From Apoda limacodes (taxonomy: Eukaryota; Arthropoda; Insecta; Lepidoptera; Limacodidae), in the NCBI GenBank assembly GCA_946406115.1, contig OX291557.1:6108501-6172500 (forward strand): a stretch of 64,000 nt of DNA, written 5' to 3'. Made by a program: the position numbers and the translations under genes. The notes beneath the pieces are model-generated. The model was not told the DNA's origin, ran no database searches, and worked only from the letters and a program-made list of their open reading frames with translations. Positions 1 to 10,534 of this stretch are shown here, piece after piece; the stretch's first letter is position 1; every line of letters starts with the position of its first letter.

Positions 1-60
1 TGTAACTCAGCTACAACTTAACTTAATCTAAGATTTTGGAATGGTGAACATGTTGTGCAA

Positions 61-1745
61 CGTGGTGCGGTAAGACCATGCCGGAAATCACTATAACACA
101 GCGCGAGGTCCGGCGGGCGTTGCTTTCCCTAGACGTTCATAAGTCGAGTGGGCCAGACGGCATACCAGCAGTGGTGCTTAAGCAGTGTGCTCCTGAGTTA
201 TGTCCTGTACTCACGCGCCTCTTCACGCTTTCCTACCACACTAGGCAATTTCCGTCTTCATGGAAGACTGCAAATGTGCACCCGGTGCCCAAAAAGGGCG
301 ATAGATCAGATCCATCGAATTACAGGCCTATCGCTATAACCTCTCTCCTCTCCAAGGTGATGGAGCGTGTGATCAACACACAGCTTTTGAGATACCTAGA
401 AAAACACGACCTGATCAGTGACCGTCAATATGGCTTTCGCCACGGTCGCTCAACTGGTGACCTTCTAGTGTATCTCACACACCGATGGGCACTAGCCATT
501 GAGAGTCAGGGGGAGGCATTGGCATGTAGCCTAGACATAGCGAAGGCGTTCGATCGGGTCTGGCACCGGGGTCTTCTATCGAAGTTGTCTTCTTACTGAG
601 TGCCCGAGGGTTTGTGCAAATGGGTGGCTAGCTTTTTGTCCGGCAGAAGCATACGAGCCGTAGTTGACGGTAGTTGCTCTGATAGCATGGACATTAATGC
701 TGGTGTCCCGCAAGGCTCTGTGCTGTCTCCTACGCTGTTTCTACTGCACATCAATGATATGTTGGACATCAACAACATACATTGCTATGCAGATGACAGT
801 ACTGGAGACGCTTTTTACACGGGTCGTGCAAACATCCCTCGTTCCGTTGTGGAGGAAAACCGCGGAGAACTTGTGTCTCAAATCAAGACCACACTGTCCC
901 AGGTCTCTGACTCGGGACGGGTAAACTTGGTCCGATTCAACCCTACAAAGACATAAGTGTGCGCGTTCACCGCTAAGAAAACTCCATTCACTGTGGTCCC
1001 ACAATTCCAGAACACTCCCTTTCTCCATCTCCAAGAGCATTGGGATCCTTGGTGTCGACATCTCCAGCGATGTTCAGTTCCGAGATCATTTACAAGATAA
1101 GGTGAAGCTGGCGTCCAAAAAACTTGGTGTACTCAACAGAGCGAAGCAGTACTTCACGTCGGGGCAAAGGTTGCTACTTTACAAGTCGCAAGTCCGGCCC
1201 CATATGGAGTACTGCTGCCATCTCTGGGCGGGTGCACCCGGATACCAGCTTGGCCCTTTTGACTCGGTTCAACGACGGGCTGTGAGAATTGTCGACGATC
1301 CCAAACTCACTTGCGGTATCGAGCCCTTAAGTCTGAGGAGAGACTTTGCCTCCCTGTGTGTGTTCTCCCGCTTGTACAATGGATTGTGTTCTGAGGAATT
1401 GTTCGAAATGATGCCCACGGCTACTTTCTACCATCGCACCGCTCGCCATCGACAGGGAATTCATTCTCACACTTTGGAACCAAAGTCGCGTACAGTGCGG
1501 TTTCAGAGAAACTTCCTCCCGCGAACCCTTGGGTTGTGGAATGAGCTCCCTGCCAAGGTTTTCTCTAAGGACTACAGTATGGGGTTCTTCAAAAAAGAAG
1601 TTATTAGTTTTTTGAAGGGTCGGCAACGCGCGAGTGATGCCCCTGGTGTTGCAAGCGTCCATAGGCTACGGTGACCGCTTACCATCAGGCGGACCGTAGG
1701 CTTGTTTGCCACCTTAGTGGTATTAAAAAAAAAAAAAAAAAAAAA
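61..1745 (+). mobile_element. LINE family 1, copy A (5'-truncated non-LTR retrotransposon)
   Basis: This is a 5'-truncated copy of the commonest LINE in the window. Similarity to copy B starts at about 61 ('cgtggtgcggtaagacc'), just before the reverse transcriptase (RT) start. It ends in the family tail 'gccaccttagtggtatt' followed by 21 A (1725-1745), as expected for target-primed insertion. The endonuclease domain is missing. The clade is probably Jockey/CR1-like, judged from the RT motifs only. It lies upstream of lipase 1 exon 2 on the same strand and may sit inside that gene's first intron. I found no target-site duplication. Confidence 0.9.
78..1674 (+). pseudogene. Reverse transcriptase of LINE copy A, broken
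   Basis: The RT reads in three pieces. Residues from 78 carry 'SSGPDGIP', 'NYRPIA' and 'DIAKAFDRVWH'; TGA at 597-599 replaces the GGA found in copies B and C. The frame resumes to TAA at 954-956 (CAA in the sisters) and contains 'GVPQGSVLSP' and the catalytic 'YADD' near 789. An extra T near 1020 then shifts the frame, which continues from about 1102 to 1674 with the conserved 'RPHMEYCCHLW' thumb region. With two stops and one frameshift, no active protein can be made. Confidence 0.9.
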
Positions 1746-2240
1746 CATGAAAAAACAATACATCCAGTATTGTCCGTTCAATTTTATGACCTCTGTAAGG
1801 GTTGCTATAGCACACTCTTACACAAACGCTTTTTACTACCTGCTTTTGCCATTCGAATCATTGTGCTCTGTGAACTGAAGGTATTTCATTATATCTATCT
1901 ATGCCATGTAGGTAGCCATAGAATAAAAATATTTATGTATCACAACCATACAAATTAAAAACTAATGTCTGTGGTTATTATAACTTTGATGAATGTATAA
2001 AATTTTAAATATTTATTTATTTATTTTTTTCTAAGGAGCGTACAAGCCCTTATGACCTACTTATAATTTAATTGAAACCAAACTTTGTTAATAATAAAAT
2101 ATTTTTTTTAATCCCTGTTCAGCATTATATAATATTGTAAACTGTCAAACATTTTTTCACGCAATCATAATATTTTTTAAATATATCAAAATATTTCTTA
2201 CGTATTTATACAAACAAAGGAACCTCAAACTATCAATATT
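1746..2240. other. AT-rich stretch, no gene seen
   Basis: This is AT-rich sequence between LINE copy A and the 41-bp array. I see no credible exon, promoter or repeat family in it. It may be intron or 5' flank of lipase 1, because that gene's first exon is not visible in this window. Confidence 0.5.
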
Positions 2241-2698
2241 TCAAAGAGACAACATCTGCCAATCCGGGATTGTTACTTAAGTCAAAGAGACAACATCTGC
2301 CAATCCGGGATTGTTACTTAAGTCAAAGAGACAACATCTGCCAATCCGGGATTGTTACTTAAGTCAAAGAGACAACATCTGCCAATCCGGGATTGTTACT
2401 TAAGTCAAAGAGACAACATCTGCCAATCCGGGATTGTTACTTAAGTCAAAGAGACAACATCTGCCAATCCGGGATTGTTACTTAAGTCAAAGAGACAACA
2501 TCTGCCAATCCGGGATTGTTACTTAAGTCAAAGAGACAACATCTGCCAATCCGGGATTGTTACTTAAGTCAAAGAGACAACATCTGCCAATCCGGGATTG
2601 TTACTTAAGTCAAAGAGACAACATCTGCCAATCCGGGATTGTTACTTAAGTCAAAGAGACAACATCTGCCAATCCGGGATTGTTACTTAAGTCAAAGA
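2241..2698. repeat. Tandem array, 11 identical 41-bp units
   Basis: The unit runs from 'tcaaagagacaacatctgcc' through 'aatccgggattgttacttaag'. Starts fall at 2241, 2282, 2323 and so on to 2651, followed by a partial twelfth unit from 2692 ('tcaaaga'). I see no differences among the 11 full units, which implies very recent expansion or homogenisation. All three forward frames of the 41-bp unit meet stops or shift, so it is not coding. It lies about 1.1 kb upstream of lipase 1 exon 2. Confidence 0.97.
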
Positions 2699-3816
2699 AA
2701 TCCGTTGCTTATCTTAGGGCAGTTTATGAAGGACTTTACGCTGAGGTTAAAGTTATGATGAGAATGATATACACTTAAGTGCTACTTGTCATCGATCCTA
2801 GATTAAGCTAGGATAAGAGGCGATTGAAATACCGGCCCTAAGTTGGATCCTGAGAGCAGCGAGCTCGAGATTCTAGAGTAGAATTTTTTTTTACGTATTT
2901 TATACTCTAATTCTTACCATCGACTGCGAGAAAATAAAAAGTACTATTACCACATTTTGGTATATTTTCGGGAATTATTACCGGGTGATAAGAGAACAAT
3001 GACATAAATTTCTATAATCTTATTTTAAATAACCTGATTACTTTTCATATCCAAAACACAAACTATATACATATTAGTATTGTATTGTAACGACACTCAT
3101 AGTTAATATTGTAACGACACTCTTGGTCATTAATGTGTACTTATGTATTATATACAATGAATTTTATTGCATTATTAAAGTTCTGTAATGACCGTCTGCT
3201 GTCTAGTAATGAATAAATAAATAAAACAATGACAATAACAATTTAAACAATTCGAAAATTGTTTCAAATTCAAGATATTTTTATTCACTAAGTGAGTAAA
3301 TGTGAGTCTTATTCACTGTTATGTTTTTAGTCACTCATTGAGTAAAAGTAAGTTTTGTTCTCTGTTATCGATGAATAAAATGCCCTTTACGTGTTGCAAT
3401 GGTAAAAAATATATTTTATGGCTTTTACCCGCGGGCGAAAGCCGCGATAAATTCGATTAATTATCGCCAAGGAATTCCTATTAGGCGAATCCTTGATTAT
3501 AGCCTATAATAAGTAATAGTACTAACATTATAGTAAGGAAGTTTGCTACAGCAACGTTTCAATGTGCCAATAGTTCATCGACGTGGTATTAGGTTAAATA
3601 GAAAAAAACTCCTCCTACGTCTTTTCAACTGTCTCTGTGCCACATCTCAGCTTCATTAGTAGCTCCGCCTCGACGTTAATCAATAAAAACAAACGGATTT
3701 TCACAAGTATTTATAGTTTAGAATAATAGGATTCGGTCACTTCAGACATTCCAAGCATTGTCTGTTCGTAAGGTTGCTGTGTAACTGTAAAGTCCTAACA
3801 AAGTTTGCTTTTTTAG
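2699..3816. other. Sequence upstream of lipase 1 exon 2; no signal-peptide exon found
   Basis: I searched for a short exon like lipase 2 exon 1 (an ATG, a hydrophobic run, then a donor leaving one codon base) and found none. The stretch holds a dispersed-repeat fragment (3416-3560), a paired 'attgtaacgacactc' (about 3082 and 3109), and a small hairpin near 2795 ('atcctag'/'ctaggat'). It ends in the pyrimidine-rich acceptor 'ttgcttttttag' (AG at 3815-3816). Confidence 0.5.
3416..3560 (+). repeat. Dispersed-repeat fragment ('gttatcggcg ... aagtttgctatagc' family)
   Basis: The order 'ggcgaaagccg', 'attatcgcc', 'ggaattcct', 'aagtttgctacagc' matches the better copies at 25188-25270, 25868-26166 and 26196-26310. 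It is an old, degraded fragment. Confidence 0.55.
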
Positions 3817-6800
3817 GTCCTGGATCAATGAAGCCAGCAATAATTACCAAAAAGAGCTTGAAGTACATATCGATAACAGTTCAGGGGCCAGGATCATACT
3901 TAAAAGAGAGAAGGGTCAAGTACTCCTATTTCCATATGAAGAAACTGGCTAAAGATCCTGATTTAGACTTCAAAAGACCCACATTTTTGTACGTCGTGGG
4001 ATACGCGGACAGCCCAAATTTTCCGCTGTCAAGAATTCTGGGGGCACACTATAATAATTTGCATTATAACGTTTTAATACTCGACTGCAATTGGTTCACT
4101 ACGAAGGAATATCCCATGTAAGTTTTAACTTTTTGCAACGATTCAGGAAATGGTAGTGTCATACTACGTCAAAACCACCCAGGTACTTTACGTTATCAAA
4201 AAAATATTTGTAGTCCAAGTGCGTTACAGTTTAGCCATTCAAAGGCGGTTTAGATTCGACTCTGTGTCAATAAGGTCACTTAGTACTCCAGCCTAGTATC
4301 AGACGGTTTAAAATAACTTTCTACTCGCAATATAATATAACTAGCTTATATAGAGTTCTTTTTTATATATCACAAATAGAGTAAACAAGCTTAAAACATT
4401 CCTAAGAATAACTAAAATGCATTATTTTAGTGTGCACCGCGACCGTTGGTAGTAAAAATGCTAGTTCGATGATTCCCGCTATCGCGACCGCGTATGCGCT
4501 TTCCCATATGCATTCTATTAATTCTATTTTTTAAACGCCAGCGTTACCTTGTCTTAATTTTATAAAATAAGGCACCTAATATAAAAATATGAAATAATAA
4601 TACTGTTCCACAACAATAATGTTGCGGTATTTTTAGGGTTTCGTGCGTTCGAATGAAAAAACGGAACCCTTGAAGGATTGCTTGTGTGTCAGTCTGTCAT
4701 AGTTATATAATTTGCTCTGATTTTACTAGTAGTCTACTAGTCAAAATTTACCCAATTACGAACGGATAACGTAAATAAATGATTTCTGAATATGGTGGTA
4801 TCTCAATACATTTATTTATGTCAATTATTATTATAATAATTAAAGCAAATATCGTTTTGATTGTCAAATTTTTTGGTCACAGTCACATTAATTTCCTTAG
4901 ATATATATTTTGTTTTGTTATATAGTAACTTGGATTGCAACTGAAACTGAAACATGGTACATATGTAATCGCAAAGTCAAAGTCTAAGTTTTTTATTTAA
5001 ATTAGGTTATTACAAACACTTTTGAATCGTCAAAGCTATGAAATACTATTTTTTTCAAATCCGGTTCACAATGTTGATTTCTACGGAGAAGAAACTCGAT
5101 AGTTACTCTTTTAAAAAAATAGTTTACAATATAACTAGTTCATATTATCATAAAAAAATACAAATACAATCATCAATGATTTAAATAAAAAAATTAAGCC
5201 ATACAATTTTATATAATTTACTACCAAAGTTACAAATTGCAAAAGAGAATTGTTAGCAATAACTTTACGGAAATGACCCACTGGATCGTGAATTGTTTCA
5301 AATTGGTACTCTTGATCATTGTTGTATAATAGCCCAATCGCGAACGGAATTAAGTGGCCAGTTTTGGCACTAAAAATCTTTGAAAATCACATGAACCGGT
5401 AAGCGATGCTATCTTGACGGCAATGGCACCGAGAATGTGAAACAGGGGTTCTAGAAACTTATGTATTTCCAAATATATGCCTACATTTAATGCAATTAAC
5501 ATGATTACATAATGTATGTACATGTACTTTTGATGCCGTTTTATTTTAGTACTCTAATAATTGTTACTAAATTTTTATTCCACAAGGTATTTTTACTTGA
5601 CCGAAATCCCAATTCTAATAGATCAAATTTGAGCTTCCTAAGGAACTACAGTGAAACGGGATTGGGTTTTACAGTGGTTGGGCTTTATTGGTTTCCAAAC
5701 TGTGTGTGGACTTGAAACGTAGTGTTTTGTGTTATCATAACCTCAAAATTTTGCCCAAAGGAAAAACACAGGGCCGTAGCTAAGGGCATTGTGGGGTAAT
5801 GCCCTACCTTGAAATACTAATGCCCTACCTTTAAAGTACCATAAACTAAGGTATAATATATATAAATTGTTTTCCCGTACTATAAATTAATACCATTTTG
5901 CTCTTGTTTTCCCGCGATCCCACCCAATTACCTTCTACTATTATAACTCACACTCACAAGCAGGTAAAATAATGGTAGATAGAAAAATTACTTGCGCCGT
6001 ACCCATGCATGAAACCGCCGCTGGAATAACATTGATCATTTGGTACACAAAAAGCAATTCTCTATGACTGTTATTTCTTAGGAAAACTTTGTATGAATAC
6101 AGAATAATGTTTTTAACAAACTGTGCCGTGTGTTATATGAAATAAAAGCGATTGTTGAGGGGGCTCGAACATACTTTTTCATCATTTCAAAAAACAAGTT
6201 CAAAGTTTTTTATTTAAGAAAATATGTAGATGAAGATTTACCATTTCCAACCCTATTTTCGAAACTAATAATAACCTTAAAATTAAAAAAAATACAGTAA
6301 TAGTTCTGCAATGATTACAGGAAAAAACTAAAGTAAATATAAGTCTATAGAAGCTCCTGCAACCTATGTCGACAGCCTGTTGATATAGGTTGGGATTAAG
6401 TGAAATTAGATACTCAAAATACAAGTTATTAGCCTCAAGACGATGCGAACTGATATTTCGTTTTTATTTGAGGAATCTGAACTTAGTTCTAGTTCTGATA
6501 AACTACCTTCTTTTCAGAGCAGTACGATGGATGAGACCATTCGCAAAACGTGCTGCAGAAATGTTAGTTAATCTCACAATGGAAGGACTTAATCCGAACA
6601 CTTTAGAAGTACTTGGGTTGAGCTTAGGAGGGCATACCATGGGCCTCATAGCAAAACACTTCAGGGTATTAACTGGCAAAAATATCTCGACCCTCATAGG
6701 CCTTGACCCAGCTGGACCTTGCTACAGGAACGTAGGACCTGAAGACAGACTGGACCCGTCAGATGCCGACTTCGTTAACGTTATTCATACAAATATCGAT

Positions 6801-7196
6801 GGATTTGGAATAGCAGCACCCATAGGACACGTCAACTTTTACGTTAATGGCGGAGAATTTCAGCCTGGTGATGGAATGTGGACACCTTGTAATGTGTTAT
6901 GTAGTCATGTAAGATCCTATACGATTTGGCTGGCAGCACTTAAAAATCCGAAATCTTTCATTGGTATACAGTGTGATTCTGTACAGCAGGCTAGAGATAG
7001 AGGTTGCTATGACAGAGTTCCAATGGTAACTAATATTTTAGGTCAAAATACTGACAGGACGAAACCTGGTATATATTATCTAAGTACGCACAATAATTAC
7101 CCGTACTATTTAGGGTCAAAGGGTTTGTTAAAAGATTATGATTTTTTTTTGACAATTAGTGAAGATCTCAATAAGGAAAGTGTTATAAGAATGTGA
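3817..7196 (+). CDS. Lipase 1: secreted pancreatic-lipase-like (neutral lipase) protein, 5' partial
   Basis: Two coding exons are visible: 3817-4117 (acceptor AG 3815-3816, donor GTAAGT 4118-4123) and 6518-7196 (acceptor AG 6516-6517, stop TGA). Exon 1 leaves AT and exon 2 supplies A, so the joined codon is Ile, as in lipase 2. The product is an alpha/beta-hydrolase expected to hydrolyse acylglycerols or phospholipids outside the cell. The triad is visible: nucleophile in 'GLSLGGH', Asp in 'GLDPAGP', His in 'CSHVRS'. 'DADFVNVIHTN' and paired cysteines also fit the family. The first exon, with the signal peptide, is not in the window or not recognisable. Lipase 2 is a tandem paralogue about 12 kb downstream. 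Whether it is a triacylglycerol lipase or a phospholipase A1 cannot be settled here. Confidence 0.88.
4118..6517 (+). other. Intron 2 of lipase 1 (2.4 kb)
   Basis: The intron runs from GTAAGT at 4118 to 'ccttcttttcag' at 6517. It is AT-rich. Near 4632-4720 there is an eroded piece of the 'agggttccgtac...' repeat family ('tagggtttcgtgcg', 'acggaaccc', 'gtgtcagtctgtcat'). A short direct repeat, 'aatgccctacctt', occurs at about 5796 and 5820. Open frames inside it (for example 5512-5715) lack family features and look accidental. Confidence 0.8.
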
Positions 7197-8175
7197 GATT
7201 TTTTTTTAAATATAAAGTTTTATCTACACCCGTGTCCTCATCGTGAATCCACTGTAATGGGTTGAAAACACTAAACTACTAGGCACATTATGAAGTCGTA
7301 GTACATCAATCATGCAAGTATACAAATCATCATAGAATTAAAAAATACATGGTAAATATACATATAGAAATAGTCTTTCCTCGTTTGAGACTCTTTTGAA
7401 GAAAACATATCACAAAGGCGACAATGGCTATATATCCAATGTAATTAAATGTTTTAATAGCAAAGGTACAATCAAAAGATTTGACTTGAACCTGCGACCC
7501 TAAGATTCCGTCTTAGTTGCTCTAACCTGGCAAATCTGGCTGGCAAACATAAAGGGTAATGTCTGTAATGGGTTGAGAAACAAGTTTTATAACCTACATA
7601 AGGCGACACAATATCATACGAATTACTATGATATCTGTATCAATGCTTTCATTTTTTATTGAGTTTAATATTAGGGGCGTTTTTTTGACAAGCAATATAC
7701 GCATTGAATGCGCTCAATGCTATATCTATGCGCACATTCGATCGTCCGAAAATGAATGAATTGCATTTAACGCATTGGCTGCACATGCTCGGGAAGTAGA
7801 GCAGTGAATGCGCTGTCAAAATAGTGAACAGCGATGAATTGTTTGTTTACATTTGGTGAATAGAACGGTTTCAATGCCTTTGTGATGTCCTAGCTCTCAA
7901 TGCCGTCAACAAAATGCAGCTAATACAATCCAAAATAGGTCTTTTTATGATGTTTTTTTTATCGTCTCAGTTTTATAGGCTAAGGTCTTAGACTATGCTA
8001 CCAATTCATTAGTAATAATTTAATTTTGCTATATATTTATAAATATTCTTCCGTATCATTGTGGCCTCTGAGTCATTTCGCACCAGGAACAATTTAAATT
8101 TTCAATGAATTTTACTGCCTGGACATAACATTATAAAGTTCTTACAAACTCACTTAAGGCTCATGTTGCAGCTAA
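7197..8175. other. 3' flank of lipase 1, shared with lipase 2
   Basis: A weak polyadenylation variant (AATATA/TATAAA, 7209-7216) follows the stop codon. The segment at about 7296-7400 ('gtagtacatcaatc', 'catcatagaatta', 'agaaatagtctttcctcg') has homologues downstream of lipase 2 (28405-28500) and again at 28822-28866 plus 30268-30365, so the duplicated block extends past the coding region. The rest has no gene I can see. Confidence 0.6.
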
Positions 8176-8381
8176 CTAGCGGCGCCATTAGATATTTCAA
8201 ATTTTCTCTTCAAAGACTGGCGAATATCCAGAATCCAAATTTTGAAAATATAAAACTTGTTATAAGCAATTTCCAAAACGTTTCCTATTGTTTGAAGAAT
8301 ATATATGAGTTGTAGTAGGCATTTTTGCTAAAAGTGGCCGTTTTTAGCACAACTATTTTAAATATCTAATGGCGGCGCTAG
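8176..8381. mobile_element. 206-bp MITE with terminal inverted repeats and TAA duplication
   Basis: The left end 'ctagcggcgccattagatat' (8176-8195) is the near-perfect reverse complement of the right end 'atatctaatggcggcgctag' (8362-8381), with one mismatch in the G/C run. TAA flanks both ends directly (8173-8175 and 8382-8384). A 3-bp TAA duplication suggests a PIF/Harbinger-type origin, but this is inference. There is no coding capacity. Confidence 0.75.
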
Positions 8382-9289
8382 TAATTTGCTATATACACGT
8401 GATTTGGTATGAAGTGACAGTTCAGTGGAGATATACCTATTCAAAAGAAATACCTGGTGCATAGGCGTATTTAAAATGTTGTTGATTTAAAATAATATGT
8501 CCCTTTGATTTTAGCATGCTGACTAGAAAATATTATTATATTATTATCTATTTTTAGTAATATAATGTAAGACTAGCTGACCCGCGAAATTTTTTTTAGT
8601 AATAAACTAAACTATGATTAAAAGTAAATTTTAATTTTTACACCTTAGTCGCCCCGAACCTCTTGAATATATGAATAACCTCTATGAAAAAATGTTGTGT
8701 TATTATTTTGTCAAAAAAAAACACAATCGCGATGAATATGCAGTAGCGCGCTTTAAAAAGGTATTTACCGCAGTACATTATTTAAAGTACCATCTCGTTA
8801 ATAGAGAGAGACCTTATAATTTGTATCTTGATATTTACTATGATATTCATTTAAAAAAAAAAGTGTAAAGAAAAATTTAAGTCTATTAAATAAAAGTCGC
8901 TGCAAAATAGTTGACTCGTGACCACGGCCAGTGCAACTTGGCCGAAACGTCGAGAACTAAAAAAGGTAAATAAGACCTGAAATATATAAAAATAACTTAT
9001 TGGTCTTATATTAAAATGACACGCTATGGCTATGATTCTTCCAGATTAATACACTATCTCATTAAAAGCATAACATGTACAAAAATGCACAATTTTCGCA
9101 AACAGTTCTTCTGCCATAAAAATGTTGTGAAAATAAACCAAGTCGATTAATACACCTACCTATCTATAGGAGCAGCTATCCGCCCACTTTGTCATAAATT
9201 GATACCTTGTTAGTTAGCTAACAACATTTTACAGTAACTATATCAATGAAACATTATTTCTTTAATAAATAGAGTGACTCCAGCTCATA
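8382..9289. other. AT-rich stretch with possible retroelement debris
   Basis: 'gactagctgacccgcgaa' (near 8573) is a fragment of the dispersed family whose other end appears at 48240-48960. 'caacttggccgaaacgtcgag' near 8935-8955 resembles a recurrent arthropod retroelement junction, possibly Penelope-like; this is a low-confidence memory of the motif. A 65-codon frame at 8671-8868 is Lys/Tyr/Asn-rich and shows no family. Confidence 0.35.
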
Positions 9290-9510
9290 GAAAGCTTTGC
9301 TTTTTGATACGCAGTCTTTACTCTAGGACACGTCTGCTCCATGGACTACTGATCCTCAGACATACGTGGCCAGCCCAATGCCACTTCAGCTTGCTGATTC
9401 TGCGGGCTGTGTCGGTGACTTTGATTTAATTTCGGATATTCTTATTTCGGATTTGATCCCCTAGAGAAAATCCAAGCTCTTCCCATCGTGCGCTGAACCC
9501 CACTCTCGAA
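9290..9510 (-). mobile_element. RTE-type LINE, 3' end of RT ORF (fragment)
   Basis: Read on the minus strand, the segment gives 'RRISKLKWHWAGHVC', typical of the C-terminal end of RTE-clade reverse transcriptases, preceded by a degenerate stretch matching the usual upstream residues. In-frame stops and frame changes are present. It is a short dead fragment and is related in type to the piece at 25290-25500. Confidence 0.65.
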
Positions 9511-10534
9511 GGCAAGGCAAGCGTTTTGTGTAATGCTGTATTAAATAGAAAGTGAGTTATGGTAGGGGATAGTGGGAAGTCTGGGTAGGAATTTATATGG
9601 AAGGGAGAACTGTGGTTAAACTTGTATCGGCACCACGCCCGCTGCCCCTAAATAGCGCTGATACCCTTATCGCTGCTAAAAGATATGCCATGTGCTGGAT
9701 TTGTGGGAGGTTTCACATTTGTGCATGCTAATATAAAAGGCTGCACCGTGAGGATCTTCAGGGAATATCAAAAAACCGTTGGTATTCCGGTAAAGTCATG
9801 TGATGGCAAGAAGAAGTTAGTATATCAGCTTTAAAACTGCATAAAAACTTTTCCCTTCATAATACATATTTTAAGCTTCAGCACATCAAACTTACAAATG
9901 CAAGGTGACTCGATTTCGGTGTGCGGAAGTGTATAATAACTTGTTATTAATTTGTTAATAGGGTTTACCAAGAGGCGGTTACCCGTATTAGTGATGAAGC
10001 AGTGTAAAAACCGGTCCAAACCGGTGGGTACCGGTCCGTTGAAAAAAGCATATAATAGTTTCGATGAATCAAGTGTTTTTAAAAATAAAACTTAATTTGA
10101 ATAAATATGGTTTTTCACGTTAACTTTATAAAATTACCTTAACCAAAACTCATTTCAAATATTTATTCAAATTCAAATCTTTATTCACAACATTGTATTA
10201 ACAAAATCACTTATGATCGTTAATAAAACTTAAGATAGGTATACAAATATGAATAATGACTACATAAAAATATCAAACACCTTAATAATCATGTAAAGAT
10301 AAAAATACAATTTTAAATAAAATCAAGAAAAATTATTATGATGAATTATTATGATGATATTCAATAACATTATTCAATAAAAAAAAAATATAGTTATAAG
10401 ATAAATAAATGAAGACCAAGGATTTTAATCATTTAAATGTTCATTTACAGAATAGTAGCCTTTTTTATCAAAGTGTATTTGATGCAGATTTTAAATTTGT
10501 GTAAAGGGAAATTCAAAATACTACCTGTAATCCT
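9511..10534. other. Unassigned stretch between LINE pieces
   Basis: No gene is seen. Notable local features are a cluster of 'accggt' words at 10008-10040 and a run starting near 10150, 'ttcaaattcaaatctttatt', which looks like the reverse-strand 3' tail of an old non-LTR element. The stretch 10340-10430 is simple AT sequence. Confidence 0.4.

Noticed and set aside
2241..2698. A CRISPR-like array
   Set aside because: There are no variable spacers: the 41-bp unit repeats directly and identically, and the setting is eukaryotic.
3774..3816. An ATG at 3774 as the start of lipase 1
   Set aside because: It lies upstream of a clear splice acceptor (AG 3815-3816), and the paralogue joins a separate signal-peptide exon at exactly this position.
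8671..8868. A 65-codon Lys/Tyr/Asn-rich frame
   Set aside because: Composition follows the local AT bias, and there is no motif, signal peptide or splice context.
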